Source of the DNA: Treponema sp.
Lineage (GTDB): Bacteria; Spirochaetota; Spirochaetia; Treponematales; Treponemataceae
Assembly: GCF_017430385.1 (NCBI RefSeq)
Contig: NZ_JAFRNB010000131.1
Coordinates: forward strand, 38,503-102,502
Reading direction: 5' to 3'
DNA: 64,000 bases
The notes under the pieces are model-generated. The model ran no database searches. It worked only from the letters and a program-made list of their open reading frames with translations, and was not told where the DNA came from. The position numbers and the translations under genes are program-made. The first letter of the stretch is position 1. Each line of letters starts with the position of its first letter. Of the stretch, positions 52,140 to 60,961 are shown in pieces.

Positions 52140-52706
52140 ATGAAAAAGATTTTTTTGATTTCTGCGTTTTTTTTTGCTTTTTTTACACTTCCCTCTTTTG
52201 CGACGGCCGGTTTTGAGGTTGGAATCGGTTCGGGCTATGTTTTTTACAGGGATTCGGACACAAAGGACAGAAACAATGAAATCGGGGACAAGAATCAGTC
52301 AATTATCGCGACGGATGCGGCTTTTCTTCTTCCGATGAATGAGAATCTTATGTTTGCGTTCGGCGGTGACAGTGTTTTTGACTTGCGTTGGAACGGCTCG
52401 AATCATGTTTATCTTATTGATTACGCTTTTCTTGCAGGATTCCGCGTTTATCCGAATTTGGGCGGACTTTTTGCTTCGGTAGACTATGCTTTGGGCAGGC
52501 GAACGGACTTTTTCTCTTATGAAGGCGAAAAAGACCATGAAAGCACGAACTGGGGAAACGGATTCAAATTCTCTCTCGGCTATGATTTTTCATATCACCT
52601 GAGTTCCTTCGCTCCGGTACTTGTGGCAAGCATCAAAAGTATGCCGCGCGGAAGCTCAAGGGACAATCTTTTCACGGTCGTCTTAAGGCTCACAAAACAC
52701 AAATAA
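52140..52706 (+). CDS. Putative outer-membrane beta-barrel protein
   Basis: The 188-residue product has a signal peptide (about 1-23) and a mature part with alternating polar/apolar stretches rich in Gly, Tyr and Phe (FEVGIGSGYVFYRD, LDYALGRRTDFF-type), as expected of a small barrel. The end does not clearly finish on Phe. It resembles short treponemal outer-membrane proteins, but I do not name a family. A GATAAT box 6 nt before the ATG might give a leaderless start. Confidence 0.6.
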   Translation: MKKIFLISAFFFAFFTLPSFATAGFEVGIGSGYVFYRDSDTKDRNNEIGDKNQSIIATDAAFLLPMNENLMFAFGGDSVFDLRWNGSNHVYLIDYAFLAGFRVYPNLGGLFASVDYALGRRTDFFSYEGEKDHESTNWGNGFKFSLGYDFSYHLSSFAPVLVASIKSMPRGSSRDNLFTVVLRLTKHK

Positions 52707-52743
52707 GTCTTCTATTATATAAGATTTATTCAGAAATTTATTA

Positions 52744-52772
52744 TTGAAAATTCGACTCTTTGGGTGTATTCT
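52744..52772 (+). promoter_or_regulatory. Sigma70-type promoter
   Basis: TTGAAA at 52744-52749, a 17-nt spacer and TATTCT at 52767-52772. ATG at 52779 follows after 6 nt; ATG at 52803 has a GAGGGA site. Confidence 0.55.
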
Positions 52773-52802
52773 TTTTATATGCAAATTGTCACAGAGGGAA
52801 CT

Positions 52803-54218
52803 ATGCCAACGATTCCAGAGCAGCAAGAATCTAATACTTCGCCAGCAGAGCTTGGAATTGCCGTAGATATTGGAACAACAACCGTTGCGGTGAGCGTCTG
52901 GTCGCTTTTACACCGCAAGCATCTTGTGACAGTCGCTGAAAAAAACAATCAGGTTCGCTACGGTTACGACATTATCCGCCGCATTGCATTTGCCGTCCGT
53001 CCGCCGCTTACAGGCTCCTCAACAATTATCGAAACAGGCTCATCTGCCCTTCACTACTGCATCATCCGGCAGCTCGAAAAAATGTTCTCAAAGGCTATTT
53101 TTGAGGCTGGCACAAAACTTCCGCGTGGCTTTCAACCGCAAGTCAAGTCAATCGTAATCACAGGTAACACAACCATGCTCAGTTTTCTGACTGCGGCATC
53201 TGTGAACAATATGGCGGCTGCTCCTTTTACGCCGGCAAGTCTTTTTGACATTGAAACGACATGGGGGCAAATCCGCGAAGGCAATGTCGTTCAAAACAGT
53301 CCTGAGCTGGACAAACCAACGCCCGAACTTATCCAGATTTTTGAATCAAGCGTAATTCCATCATCAACTGAAGTCTATCTTCCGCCTTGTGTCGGTGCAT
53401 TTATCGGCGCGGACACAGTTTGCTCAATGGTCGCGGCCGGTTTCCCGGTTCCAGGTGGCAAAAATTTGCCGCAAACGCTCCGTCCATGGGAATCAAAAAT
53501 CACGGCACCGCTTCTTCTTGCGGACATCGGCACAAACAGCGAGCTTTGTCTTTATGTTCCGGAACAGGACGACAAGCCGTGCAAAATCTTATGCACTTCG
53601 GCGGCTTCGGGACCAGCATTCGAGGGCGCAAACATCAGCTGCGGAATGCCGTCAATTGAGGGCGCAATCGACAAAGTGACTTATATGCACGAAAAGCTCA
53701 ACTATCACACAATCGGCGAGAAAAATCCGCGTGGCTTGTGCGGCACAGGCTTAATCAGCGCGGCGGCAGTCATGCTCAAAAACAAATATATCGATAAAAA
53801 TGGGAAAATTACGCGTGAAAAATCAAAACTCGGCGACGGAACTTATTGCATTGAGCTGACTCCGGCAGTTTATCTGTCTCAGCAGGATATCCGCAACTTA
53901 CAGCTGGCAAAATCTGCGGTCAAAACAGGCTTGGAATTTTTACTTGAACATGTCGAAGAAACGCCGGTATTCTGCATTGCGGGTGGGTTCGGCTCAAAAA
54001 TCAACTTAAGTGAAGCAACGACTATCGGACTTTTGCCGCCACAGCTTGAAAAGCGAACGATTCAGCTTGGGAACGCGGCTCTTTCAGGAGCAAGTGCCCT
54101 GCTCTTCTCAAATATTCTCCGAGACAAAGCAAGAGCACTGGCAAAAAAAGCAATTCAAATCAATCTGGCAGGCATCCCAGAATTCCAGGAAAGATTTTTG
54201 AAAGGAATAGACTTTTAA
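52803..54218 (+). CDS. RACo-type ASKHA protein (DUF4445), without ferredoxin domain
   Basis: The 471-residue product is a corrinoid-activation RamA/RACo-type ASKHA ATPase: AVDIGTTTVAVSVWS (about residues 20-34), ITGNTTMLSFL, DIGTNSELCL, GLCGTGLISA and IAGGFGSKINL. Full RACo has a [2Fe-2S] domain before this; it is absent here, as in shorter family members. Such proteins restore the reduced corrinoid of methyltransferases. No corrinoid protein is near, so the client is unknown. GAGGGA precedes the ATG at 52803; an upstream ATG at 52779 is also possible. Confidence 0.75.
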   Translation: MPTIPEQQESNTSPAELGIAVDIGTTTVAVSVWSLLHRKHLVTVAEKNNQVRYGYDIIRRIAFAVRPPLTGSSTIIETGSSALHYCIIRQLEKMFSKAIFEAGTKLPRGFQPQVKSIVITGNTTMLSFLTAASVNNMAAAPFTPASLFDIETTWGQIREGNVVQNSPELDKPTPELIQIFESSVIPSSTEVYLPPCVGAFIGADTVCSMVAAGFPVPGGKNLPQTLRPWESKITAPLLLADIGTNSELCLYVPEQDDKPCKILCTSAASGPAFEGANISCGMPSIEGAIDKVTYMHEKLNYHTIGEKNPRGLCGTGLISAAAVMLKNKYIDKNGKITREKSKLGDGTYCIELTPAVYLSQQDIRNLQLAKSAVKTGLEFLLEHVEETPVFCIAGGFGSKINLSEATTIGLLPPQLEKRTIQLGNAALSGASALLFSNILRDKARALAKKAIQINLAGIPEFQERFLKGIDF

Positions 54219-54352
54219 GAACAAAAAATACATCCATGTATTTTTTGTTCTAACGAGAAAATTCTGTTCACCTTACGGCAAACAGAATTTTCTCTCCTTG
54301 CTTTATCCTTGCATCCATGCAAGGCATTTATTATCAAGGAATAGACTTTTAA
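54202..54352 (+). mobile_element. Three-hairpin A-B-C element, copy 2, flanked by a 17-bp direct repeat
   Basis: The direct repeat AAGGAATAGACTTTTAA stands at 54202-54218 and 54336-54352. Between are hairpin A (GAACAAAAAATACAT/ATGTATTTTTTGTTC, 54219-54250), B (GAGAAAATTCTGTT/AACAGAATTTTCTC, 54255-54294) and C (CCTTGCAT/ATGCAAGG, 54307-54324). The left copy of the repeat is the last 17 nt of the preceding gene with its stop. No ORF is present. Confidence 0.65.
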
Positions 54353-54354
54353 AA

Positions 54355-54462
54355 TTTAACCACAGATTAAAAATTTCATATGTGAAAATCTTTCGTAAAA
54401 TACGATGAGTTATCTTGTATGAAATATATAATCTGTGTTCATCTGTGACATCTGTGGTTTAT
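54355..54462 (+). repeat. ACCACAGAT...ATCTGTGGT inverted repeat
   Basis: The left arm is ACCACAGATTA and the right arm has ATCTGTGTTC, ATCTGTGAC and ATCTGTGGT units. It supplies the stop codon of the acyl-CoA synthetase pseudogene on the minus strand. Confidence 0.7.
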
Positions 54463-56132
54463 TTTTCATCTTTTTTTTGGTCGTTTTCGCGGATTTCTAC
54501 TCGGCGGATTTTGCCGGAGATTGTTTTTGGCAATGCGCTTACGAACTCGATGATGCGCGGATGCTTGTAGCTTGCGGTTTTTTCTTTCATCCAGTCGAGG
54601 ATTGAGATTCTAAGCTGCTCGCTTGCTTCGTAGAGTTTTGTGAGTACGATTGTAGCCTTGATTGCCTGGCCTCGGCGCGGGTCTGGAACTCCTGTTACGG
54701 CACATTCGAGAACAGCCGGGTGCTGCTGCAAGATGCTTTCGATTTCGAATGGTGATACTCGGTAGCCGGAACTTTTGATTACATCGTCGTTGCGGCCGAT
54801 GAACCAGATGTAGCCGTCTTCATCGTAATACGCTGTGTCGCCTGTGAGGTATTTGTTGTTCTCAAAGACTGACTTTGTTTTTTCTTCGTCGTGATAGTAG
54901 CCTGTGAAAAGACCGAAAGGACGGCCGTTTTCAAGATTTACAACGATAACGCCAGGTTCTTTTGGATCGCATTTTGTTCCGTCAGGGCGAACGATTGTAA
55001 TGTCGTAGCCTGGAGCCGGTTTTCCCATTGAGCCCGGTTTTGGTTCCATGCCAGGGAAGTTGCCTGCCATAACGGTTGCCTCAGTCTGACCGTAAGCCTC
55101 AAACATTTTAAGTCCTGTAGCGTCGTAGACTTTTTTGTAAACCTCAGGATTAAGGGCTTCACCTGCCGTAACAAGATATTTAAGTGATGAAAGATCGTAT
55201 TTGTTGATGTCAGCACGAACAAGATAATTGTAGACAGTCGGCGGCGCACAGAAAGTTGTGACTTTGTACTGCTAGATTTTCTTGAGCATAATTCCCGGCT
55301 TAAACTGAACCATGTCATAAGCAAAGACTGCCGAACCGCAAATCCACTGACCATAAAGTTTGCCCCAGACTGATTTTGCCCAGCCAGTCTCAGCAACCGT
55401 GAGATGAAGGCCGTCATCGATTACATTCTGCCAGTATTTTGCTGTGACGATGTGACCGAGAGGATAAGCAAAATTGTGCTGAACCATCTTTGGATAGCCG
55501 GAAGTGCCCGAAGTGAAGTAAAGGAGCATGACATCATCATTGTGAGTTGCAAGCTCGCCCTGTGGACGCGGGAATTCCGTTCCGAAAGAAGAAATTTCTT
55601 TTGAATATGAAATCCAGCCTTCACGATCACTCTGGACTGTCACCAAAGATTTTACACTTGGAGAAGCCGGAAGAGCCTTTTCGATTTCTTCCTGAATTGT
55701 GTCGTCGTAAGATACAATCATTTTGATTTGGGCTGCGTTTGTGCGGTACTCCAAATCTTTCTGCAAAAGCTGGTTTGTGGCAGGAACAGCAATAGCTCCG
55801 ATTCGATGCAAGGCCGTGATAAAGAACCAGAATTCGTAGCGGCGACGCAAGATGAGCATGACCGCATCGCCTTTTTTGATTCCTTTTGATACGAGATAGT
55901 TTGCTGTTCGGCGAGACTCGCGAGCGATGTCGGCGAATGTAAAGATTCTCTCTTCACCAGAATCATCGCACCAAACCAAAGCACGCTTGTTCGGCTCCAG
56001 TTCCTCGTATCGGTCAATTATGTCGTAAGAAAAATTGAAATTTTGTGGGACTTTGATTTTGAAATTCTTTTTTAAGTCCTCGTAATTTGTGTAAACCTTT
56101 CCACCTTCTACATAGTCAGAATAAAAATTCAT
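54459..56132 (-). pseudogene. AMP-forming acyl-CoA synthetase interrupted by one in-frame amber codon
   Basis: The frame is continuous over 558 codons except for one TAG at 55274-55272. The N-terminal part (about residues 1-286) has the AMP motif YFTSGTSGYPKM; the C-terminal part has [42 protein letters not shown] and the terminal K of [10 protein letters not shown]. These match medium-chain acyl-CoA or acetyl-CoA synthetases. The stop falls in the C-terminal half of the large domain ([15 protein letters not shown]); family members usually have Glu there, so GAG to TAG is likely. Otherwise intact, thus a recent pseudogene, a sequencing error or a suppressed stop. Confidence 0.8.
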
Positions 56133-56237
56133 TTTTCAAAAACCTCATAAAAACGCAAAAAGCGTTGTGTCTCAGAATCTTAGACACTATTTATTGAAGA
56201 AAGTTGCAATAATTTTATCATATTTTTCCGAAAAAAG

Positions 56238-56265
56238 CAAAAAAAATGCCCGCTAAAAGCAGGCA
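56238..56265 (-). terminator. Rho-independent terminator of the decarboxylase gene
   Basis: On the minus strand TGCCTGC and GCGGGCA pair around TTTTA (one G-U), followed by a run of T. Confidence 0.8.
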
Positions 56266-56272
56266 CTTAAAC

Positions 56273-57442
56273 TTACATAAAGTAAGTCTTTATCGGTGGG
56301 AAGCCGTTGAATTCTACGCTGGCGTAGGTGCTGGTGTATGCGCCTGTCGTGAGCCAGTAGAGCTTGTCGCCGGCTTTGAGCGAGAGCGGGAGCTTGTACT
56401 TGAAGTCTTCGTACATAATGTCCGCACTGTCACAGGTCGGGCCTGCAAGGATTACCTCGCCTTCTTTAACTCCAGGACCGTCTTTTGATGAGATGACCGG
56501 ATATTTCATAGCCTCGTCCAAAGTTTCGATAAGGCCGTTGAATTTTCCTGAGTCCTGATAAACCCAGCGCTGCAATGCAGTGTTGTTCTTGCGGCTTACA
56601 AGGATTACTTCGCTGGTGAGAATTCCGCAGTCACCGACCAGAGAACGGCCAGGCTCAAGGATAATCATAGGGATTTCATCGCCGAAGTCATCGTGCAAAT
56701 AGCGGGTGATTTCCGAAGCGTAAGTTTCAAGCTCATTCGTTGGCTGAATATAGTGAGCAGGGAAACCTCCGCCCATATTAATCATTGAAAGACGGATGCC
56801 CTCTTCTTCTTCGAGGGATGAGAACAAATAAGAAGCTTTTGCAATCGCATCGTTCCATGCACCAATATCGCGCTGCTGGCTGCCGACATGGAATGAAACA
56901 CCGTAAGGAGTAAGCCCCAGCTCACGGGCCATAACGAGCAAATCGTAAGCCATGTCCGGATGACAACCGAATTTGCGGCTCAAAGGCCAGTCAGCACTCT
57001 GGGTGTTTTCCATTAACATGCGGACATAAATGCGGCTTCCAGGAGCGTTCTCGGCGATTGCCTTGAGGTCGTCCTTTGAGTCAGTTGCGAACATACGGAC
57101 GCCATTATCATAAAAATACTTGATGTCTCTTGCTTTTTTGATTGTGTTTCCGTAAGAAAGTCTGTCGCCTGTAACGCCAAGAGCCATGATTTTATCCAGC
57201 TCATATCGTGAAGCGATGTCGAAATTTGAACCAAGCTCTGCAAGCATTTTGAGCACTGGCTCCCCCGGATTCGATTTGACAGCATAATAAATGTGCGCAT
57301 AAGGGAAAGAATCGCGGAGTTTGATGAAATTGTACTTAATCTGTTTGAGATTAATCACAACATTGGGAGTCTCCAAATCCTTTGAAAACTCTAAGAACCG
57401 ATTCCATTCTGAATCAGAAATGTAGTCCTCACGATTAAACAT
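56273..57442 (-). CDS. Ornithine/lysine decarboxylase, PLP fold type III
   Basis: The 389-residue product has the PLP lysine in YYAVKSNP (about residues 52-59), SFHVGSQQRD, NMGGGFPAHY, ILEPGRSLVGDCG and the catalytic Cys in GPTCDSADIMYE. This pattern fits bacterial fold-III ornithine/lysine decarboxylases that make putrescine or cadaverine rather than diaminopimelate decarboxylase. The spirochaete wall often contains ornithine or polyamines; a connection is speculative. AGGTGG precedes the ATG. A terminator ends the transcript. Confidence 0.85.
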   Translation of the reverse strand: MFNREDYISDSEWNRFLEFSKDLETPNVVINLKQIKYNFIKLRDSFPYAHIYYAVKSNPGEPVLKMLAELGSNFDIASRYELDKIMALGVTGDRLSYGNTIKKARDIKYFYDNGVRMFATDSKDDLKAIAENAPGSRIYVRMLMENTQSADWPLSRKFGCHPDMAYDLLVMARELGLTPYGVSFHVGSQQRDIGAWNDAIAKASYLFSSLEEEEGIRLSMINMGGGFPAHYIQPTNELETYASEITRYLHDDFGDEIPMIILEPGRSLVGDCGILTSEVILVSRKNNTALQRWVYQDSGKFNGLIETLDEAMKYPVISSKDGPGVKEGEVILAGPTCDSADIMYEDFKYKLPLSLKAGDKLYWLTTGAYTSTYASVEFNGFPPIKTYFM

Positions 57443-57643
57443 GAAATACCACCTAAATCAATGTTTCACCAAAAAATACTAATGATGTAAAAGTGAATAT
57501 AAAACAAATACGCAGTATGGTCTATATGTTTTGGAAAAGTTTTTCAAAAAACATGCAGGAAAATCATCAGTTTAAGCCAGCATTTCTTGTCCTAGAACTT
57601 TCGCGATAAAAATGCTAGGATTTTCACGGAGAAAAGAAATTAA

Positions 57644-58960
57644 ATGAAAAAAGTTATCCTTACAGTCCTTTCAATCCTGGCTTTGAACACGCTTTCAATC
57701 GCCCTTCCCGCAAAAAAAATTTTCATCCGAAATGATTCAATAGACCCGAAATTACGCTCTTTCAAAAATGACATTTTCTGGAAAATCGTTCCATGGAAAG
57801 ACAATTCTTCGCTCACGGTCGATGGCTGGGGAAGATACAGCGTTCTGAGCTTCAACGAAAAAGGATTTTTGCGCCAGAAAACTTTGTGCGAATATCCAAG
57901 GGAACGGCTAGACAAATTCCTTTACGCGGACTGTGACACAGGCTTTATCTACACAACTTCATCGCAGATGTTCCATGTCTACAATGCGGACACAAACATA
58001 AAGAATTCGATAATCCCGGTTCTTTCATGGAAAGGCTATGTGAGCGACCTCTTCCCGCTCGACAAAAACAGGCTTCTCGTCGAGTTCAACATGGACGAAA
58101 AGGCAGGATATTTCATCTATGAGCACAGCGAAAAAGAATTTAAACGCCCCGAAATCACGGACTGGCGAAATTTTAAGCTTTTTGAGCAATTCAGTGAAGA
58201 CAAAAATAAATTTATTGCCAGCGAAAAAACTTCTGACGGGAAAAAACGCTATTTTGTTTATGACTGGGCAAAGCAAAAAGAAGAAAAACACAAATTCACA
58301 GATTTTCTGACCGCCCAAAATGTTTCTTCCGCAGATTTGAGCATGAAAAACAGAATTGGTTCTATTTTAATCAAGGAAGATTCTGGAAAGCATCAGGAAT
58401 ACATCGTTTTTTGGGATGAAAATTTCTCTGAAATCAAAAAAATCAATCTGAAAGATTATTTTAAAAATCCAGAAGACATCACAATTTCACTCAGAAAAAT
58501 TTCAGGCGATGGCAAATATGGATTTCTGACAATCTCGCTTTATTCTTCGGAATACAGACAGCATATTTATTATCTTGCTTTCGTTGATTTTGAAAAACTG
58601 AAGGCTGGCAAGGAAGATTCCATTAAAGTTGTAGATTTGTTTGCCGGAGATACAGACCTATTTTTCATGACAGGGTTCGTTCCGAGCGAGAAGGCCGGGC
58701 AGGTTTTCATTTTTGCTGACGATAAAAACAAGGCGAACGCAATTTACATGAAGAATATTTTTGAAGGATGCGATATCGGTGCAGGCATTTCTGCTGAAGA
58801 TGATGAGGATTTTGAGGATATTGAACAGACCGGGAAGCCAAAAGCACAAGAAGATGATGAATATGCCTTTTTATACGAACTTTTGAACCAATATGCTGAA
58901 GATGATGAAGATTACGATGAAGATGAAGATTTCGAAGATTACGAAGACGAAGATCTGTAG
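57644..58960 (+). CDS. Secreted hypothetical protein with acidic C-terminal tail
   Basis: The 438-residue product has a signal peptide (about 1-21), a beta-rich body of about 360 residues and a C-terminal tail with runs of Asp/Glu (DDEDFEDI, DEDYDEDEDFEDYEDED). The body has propeller-like repeats such as GWGRYSVLSFNEKGFLR and GYFIYEHSEKEF but no named family. The acidic tail may bind calcium. GGAGAAAAG precedes the ATG. The 200-nt gap before it holds a CCtAGCATTT-type hairpin (57570-57615), and otherwise nothing. Confidence 0.65.
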   Translation: MKKVILTVLSILALNTLSIALPAKKIFIRNDSIDPKLRSFKNDIFWKIVPWKDNSSLTVDGWGRYSVLSFNEKGFLRQKTLCEYPRERLDKFLYADCDTGFIYTTSSQMFHVYNADTNIKNSIIPVLSWKGYVSDLFPLDKNRLLVEFNMDEKAGYFIYEHSEKEFKRPEITDWRNFKLFEQFSEDKNKFIASEKTSDGKKRYFVYDWAKQKEEKHKFTDFLTAQNVSSADLSMKNRIGSILIKEDSGKHQEYIVFWDENFSEIKKINLKDYFKNPEDITISLRKISGDGKYGFLTISLYSSEYRQHIYYLAFVDFEKLKAGKEDSIKVVDLFAGDTDLFFMTGFVPSEKAGQVFIFADDKNKANAIYMKNIFEGCDIGAGISAEDDEDFEDIEQTGKPKAQEDDEYAFLYELLNQYAEDDEDYDEDEDFEDYEDEDL

Positions 58961-59121
58961 GAAATAAGTTTTTTTTCTTGTACAAAAACATTTCTTTCTA
59001 TATATTAGTGTGCATGGCAGTTATTCTCGTTGAGAAAATTGACCTTTAACATCAATGTGCCGTTTTTTACGCACAAGCATTACACAATTTCTATCTTAGA
59101 CTTGACCTAAAGGCAGGTACT

Positions 59122-59919
59122 ATGACTAAACTCTCACCAGCGGATTTCCCAAAGCGGAAGGCCGAAAAATCAGTTATTTCTATGGTGACATGCTACGATT
59201 ACACAATGGCATGTCTTGTAAACGAATCAAACGTTGACTGCGTTCTCGTGGGCGACAGCCTTGCAAACGTCATGCACGGCGAAGAAACCACAATTCCCGC
59301 CACAGTCGATTTAATGGCACTTCACACGAGGGCCGTTCACCGCGGGCTTCCAAACAAATTTTTGGTTTCGGACATGCCTTTTTTGAGCACAAGGCTCGGT
59401 CTTGAGAGGGGCACAGAGGCTGCGGGCAAGCTGATTGCGGCCGGGGCTGATTCCGTAAAAATCGAAGGTGCAGACGGAAACCTTGAGCTGATTTCGCATC
59501 TCGTTGAATCTGGAATTCCTGTCATGGGGCATCTGGGGCTTACTCCACAATTTTACCACGCGATGGGCGGTTACAAAGTTCAGGGACGCACCGAAGAAGC
59601 AAAGGCAAAGCTCATTAAGGATGCAATCGCACTCGAAAAAGCAGGTTGTTTTGCAATCGTAGCGGAATGTATTCCTTCTGAAGTCGCAACAGCGATGGCA
59701 AAGGCTGTTTCTGTTCCAATTATTGGAATTGGCGGCGGTGCCGAAGTTGACGGACAGGTTCTCGTTCTTCACGACATGCTGGGATTCTCAAAATTCAAGC
59801 CAAAATTCGTGCGCCACTTCATCGAAGGAGCAGAACTTGTCAAAAAAGCATTGAACGAATACGACGAAGGCTGTAAGAATAAAACATTCCCGAATGCGGA
59901 AGAACAATTTACAAAATAA
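59122..59919 (+). CDS. panB: 3-methyl-2-oxobutanoate hydroxymethyltransferase
   Basis: The 265-residue product matches PanB: MVTCYDYTMA, VGDSLANVMHGEETT (metal-binding Asp), HLGLTPQ, IGIGGGAEVDGQVLVLHDMLGF. It makes ketopantoate from 2-oxoisovalerate and methylene-tetrahydrofolate. It is the first of six genes for pantothenate and CoA. No panE (ketopantoate reductase) is seen here; IlvC could serve. The 161-nt upstream gap has an AAGGCAGG ribosome site and no obvious riboswitch. Confidence 0.95.
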   Translation: MTKLSPADFPKRKAEKSVISMVTCYDYTMACLVNESNVDCVLVGDSLANVMHGEETTIPATVDLMALHTRAVHRGLPNKFLVSDMPFLSTRLGLERGTEAAGKLIAAGADSVKIEGADGNLELISHLVESGIPVMGHLGLTPQFYHAMGGYKVQGRTEEAKAKLIKDAIALEKAGCFAIVAECIPSEVATAMAKAVSVPIIGIGGGAEVDGQVLVLHDMLGFSKFKPKFVRHFIEGAELVKKALNEYDEGCKNKTFPNAEEQFTK

Positions 59920-59920
59920 A

Positions 59921-59989
59921 AACCACAGATTACACAGATGTCACAGATTATAATAAAAAAATCTGAGTAATCTGTGTAATCTGTGGTTA
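59921..59989 (+). repeat. ACCACAGATTACACAGAT inverted repeat between panB and panC
   Basis: The left arm ACCACAGATTACACAGAT and the right arm ATCTGTGTAATCTGTGGT are nearly exact complements and begin one base after the panB stop codon. The units have a 9-nt period. Confidence 0.8.
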
Positions 59990-60010
59990 ATAATTTTGGG
60001 AGAACAAATT

Positions 60011-60766
60011 ATGAAAATTATAAAAACACCAGAAGAATTTAAAGAATTGAGAAAAACTCTTGCTTCAAAAACAATCGGATTTGTGCCGACAATGGGTGGT
60101 CTTCATAACGGACATCTTTCTTTGATTAAACGCGCGATTTCTGAGAACGAAGTGAGCGTTGTGAGCGTTTATCTCAACCCGACTCAGTTCAACGACAAAA
60201 AAGACCTGGAGACTTATCCTGCAAACTTTGATGATGACTGTGCCATGCTTGAAAAAGCCGGAGTTGATTATCTTTTTGCACCGACTTACCCGGTAATGTA
60301 CCCGGATGACTACAAATACATGCTCACAGAAAAAGATTTCAGCCACGAGCTGTGCGGAGCAAAACGACCTGGGCATTTTGACGGCGTTCTCACAGTCGTA
60401 ATGAAGCTTTTGAACATTGTGCAGCCAACAAAGGCATATTTTGGCGAAAAAGACTATCAGCAGTACAAGCTTTTGGACGGCATGGTAAAGGCATTCTTCA
60501 TGGACGTTGAGCTTGTTCCATGCCCGATCGTGCGTGAAGCCAACGGCCTTGCAATTTCAAGCCGAAACCGCAAGCTGAGCAAAGAAGGGCTCGCCCTTGC
60601 CCCGCGCTTCCACGAAATTCTGGCAAGCGGCAAAAGCGAATCTGAAATCACAAAAGCTTTGGAAGAAGCCGGCTTCAAAGTAGACTACGTAACGGCCAAA
60701 GACAACAGACTCTATGCCGCAGTCTTCCTCGAAGAAGTCCGATTGATTGATAATGTAGAAAGGTGA
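60011..60766 (+). CDS. panC: Pantothenate synthetase
   Basis: The 251-residue product carries PTMGGLHNGHLSLI (HIGH-like motif), YLNPTQFN, FGEKDYQQ and ISSRNRKLS (KMSKS-like). It condenses pantoate and beta-alanine using ATP. Length is slightly below the usual 280. GGGAG lies 8 nt before the ATG at 60011; the longer frame is rejected. It is second in the CoA block, after panB. Confidence 0.95.
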   Translation: MKIIKTPEEFKELRKTLASKTIGFVPTMGGLHNGHLSLIKRAISENEVSVVSVYLNPTQFNDKKDLETYPANFDDDCAMLEKAGVDYLFAPTYPVMYPDDYKYMLTEKDFSHELCGAKRPGHFDGVLTVVMKLLNIVQPTKAYFGEKDYQQYKLLDGMVKAFFMDVELVPCPIVREANGLAISSRNRKLSKEGLALAPRFHEILASGKSESEITKALEEAGFKVDYVTAKDNRLYAAVFLEEVRLIDNVER

Positions 60767-60791
60767 TTGATTTTAATAATCACAGCTAATG

Positions 60792-60947
60792 CAAAAAACG
60801 GCGCGAAGGAGCGAAACGGCTTACGAAAACACTCTGTTTGTGCTGCCGCGTAAGCGGCAAACGTATATAGTTACAAGCACAAACAGCGTGTAGCAGGCTA
60901 GCCTGCGTTTTCGATAAGCCGTTTCCACGACTGGGAGCCGTTTTTTG
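60792..60947 (+). other. Multi-helix structured element upstream of coaC
   Basis: Five helices can be drawn: P1 CAAAAAACGGC/GCCGTTTTTTG (60792-60802 with 60937-60947); P2 18 bp with one bulge (60813-60830 with 60907-60925); P3 CTGTTTGTGCT/AGCACAAACAG (60834-60844 with 60876-60886); P4 GCCGC-GTAA-GCGGC (60845-60858), a GNRA-type loop; P5 GCAGGC/GCCTGC (60893-60906). The AAGGAG ribosome site starts next to P1. It could be a cis-regulatory RNA or a complex repeat. Confidence 0.55.
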
Positions 60948-60961
60948 AAGGAGACGATTTT

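Noticed and set aside
55272..55274. Programmed pyrrolysine at the amber codon
   Set aside because: No Pyl gene or specific downstream structure is seen and the family has no such residue; a mutation or error is simpler.
54459..56132. Two separate synthetase genes
   Set aside because: Both parts are in one frame and together form a single full-length enzyme; the second lacks a ribosome site near the break.
57443..57643. Small RNA gene in the 200-nt gap before the acidic-tail protein
   Set aside because: Only one modest hairpin is present, with no promoter-terminator pair.
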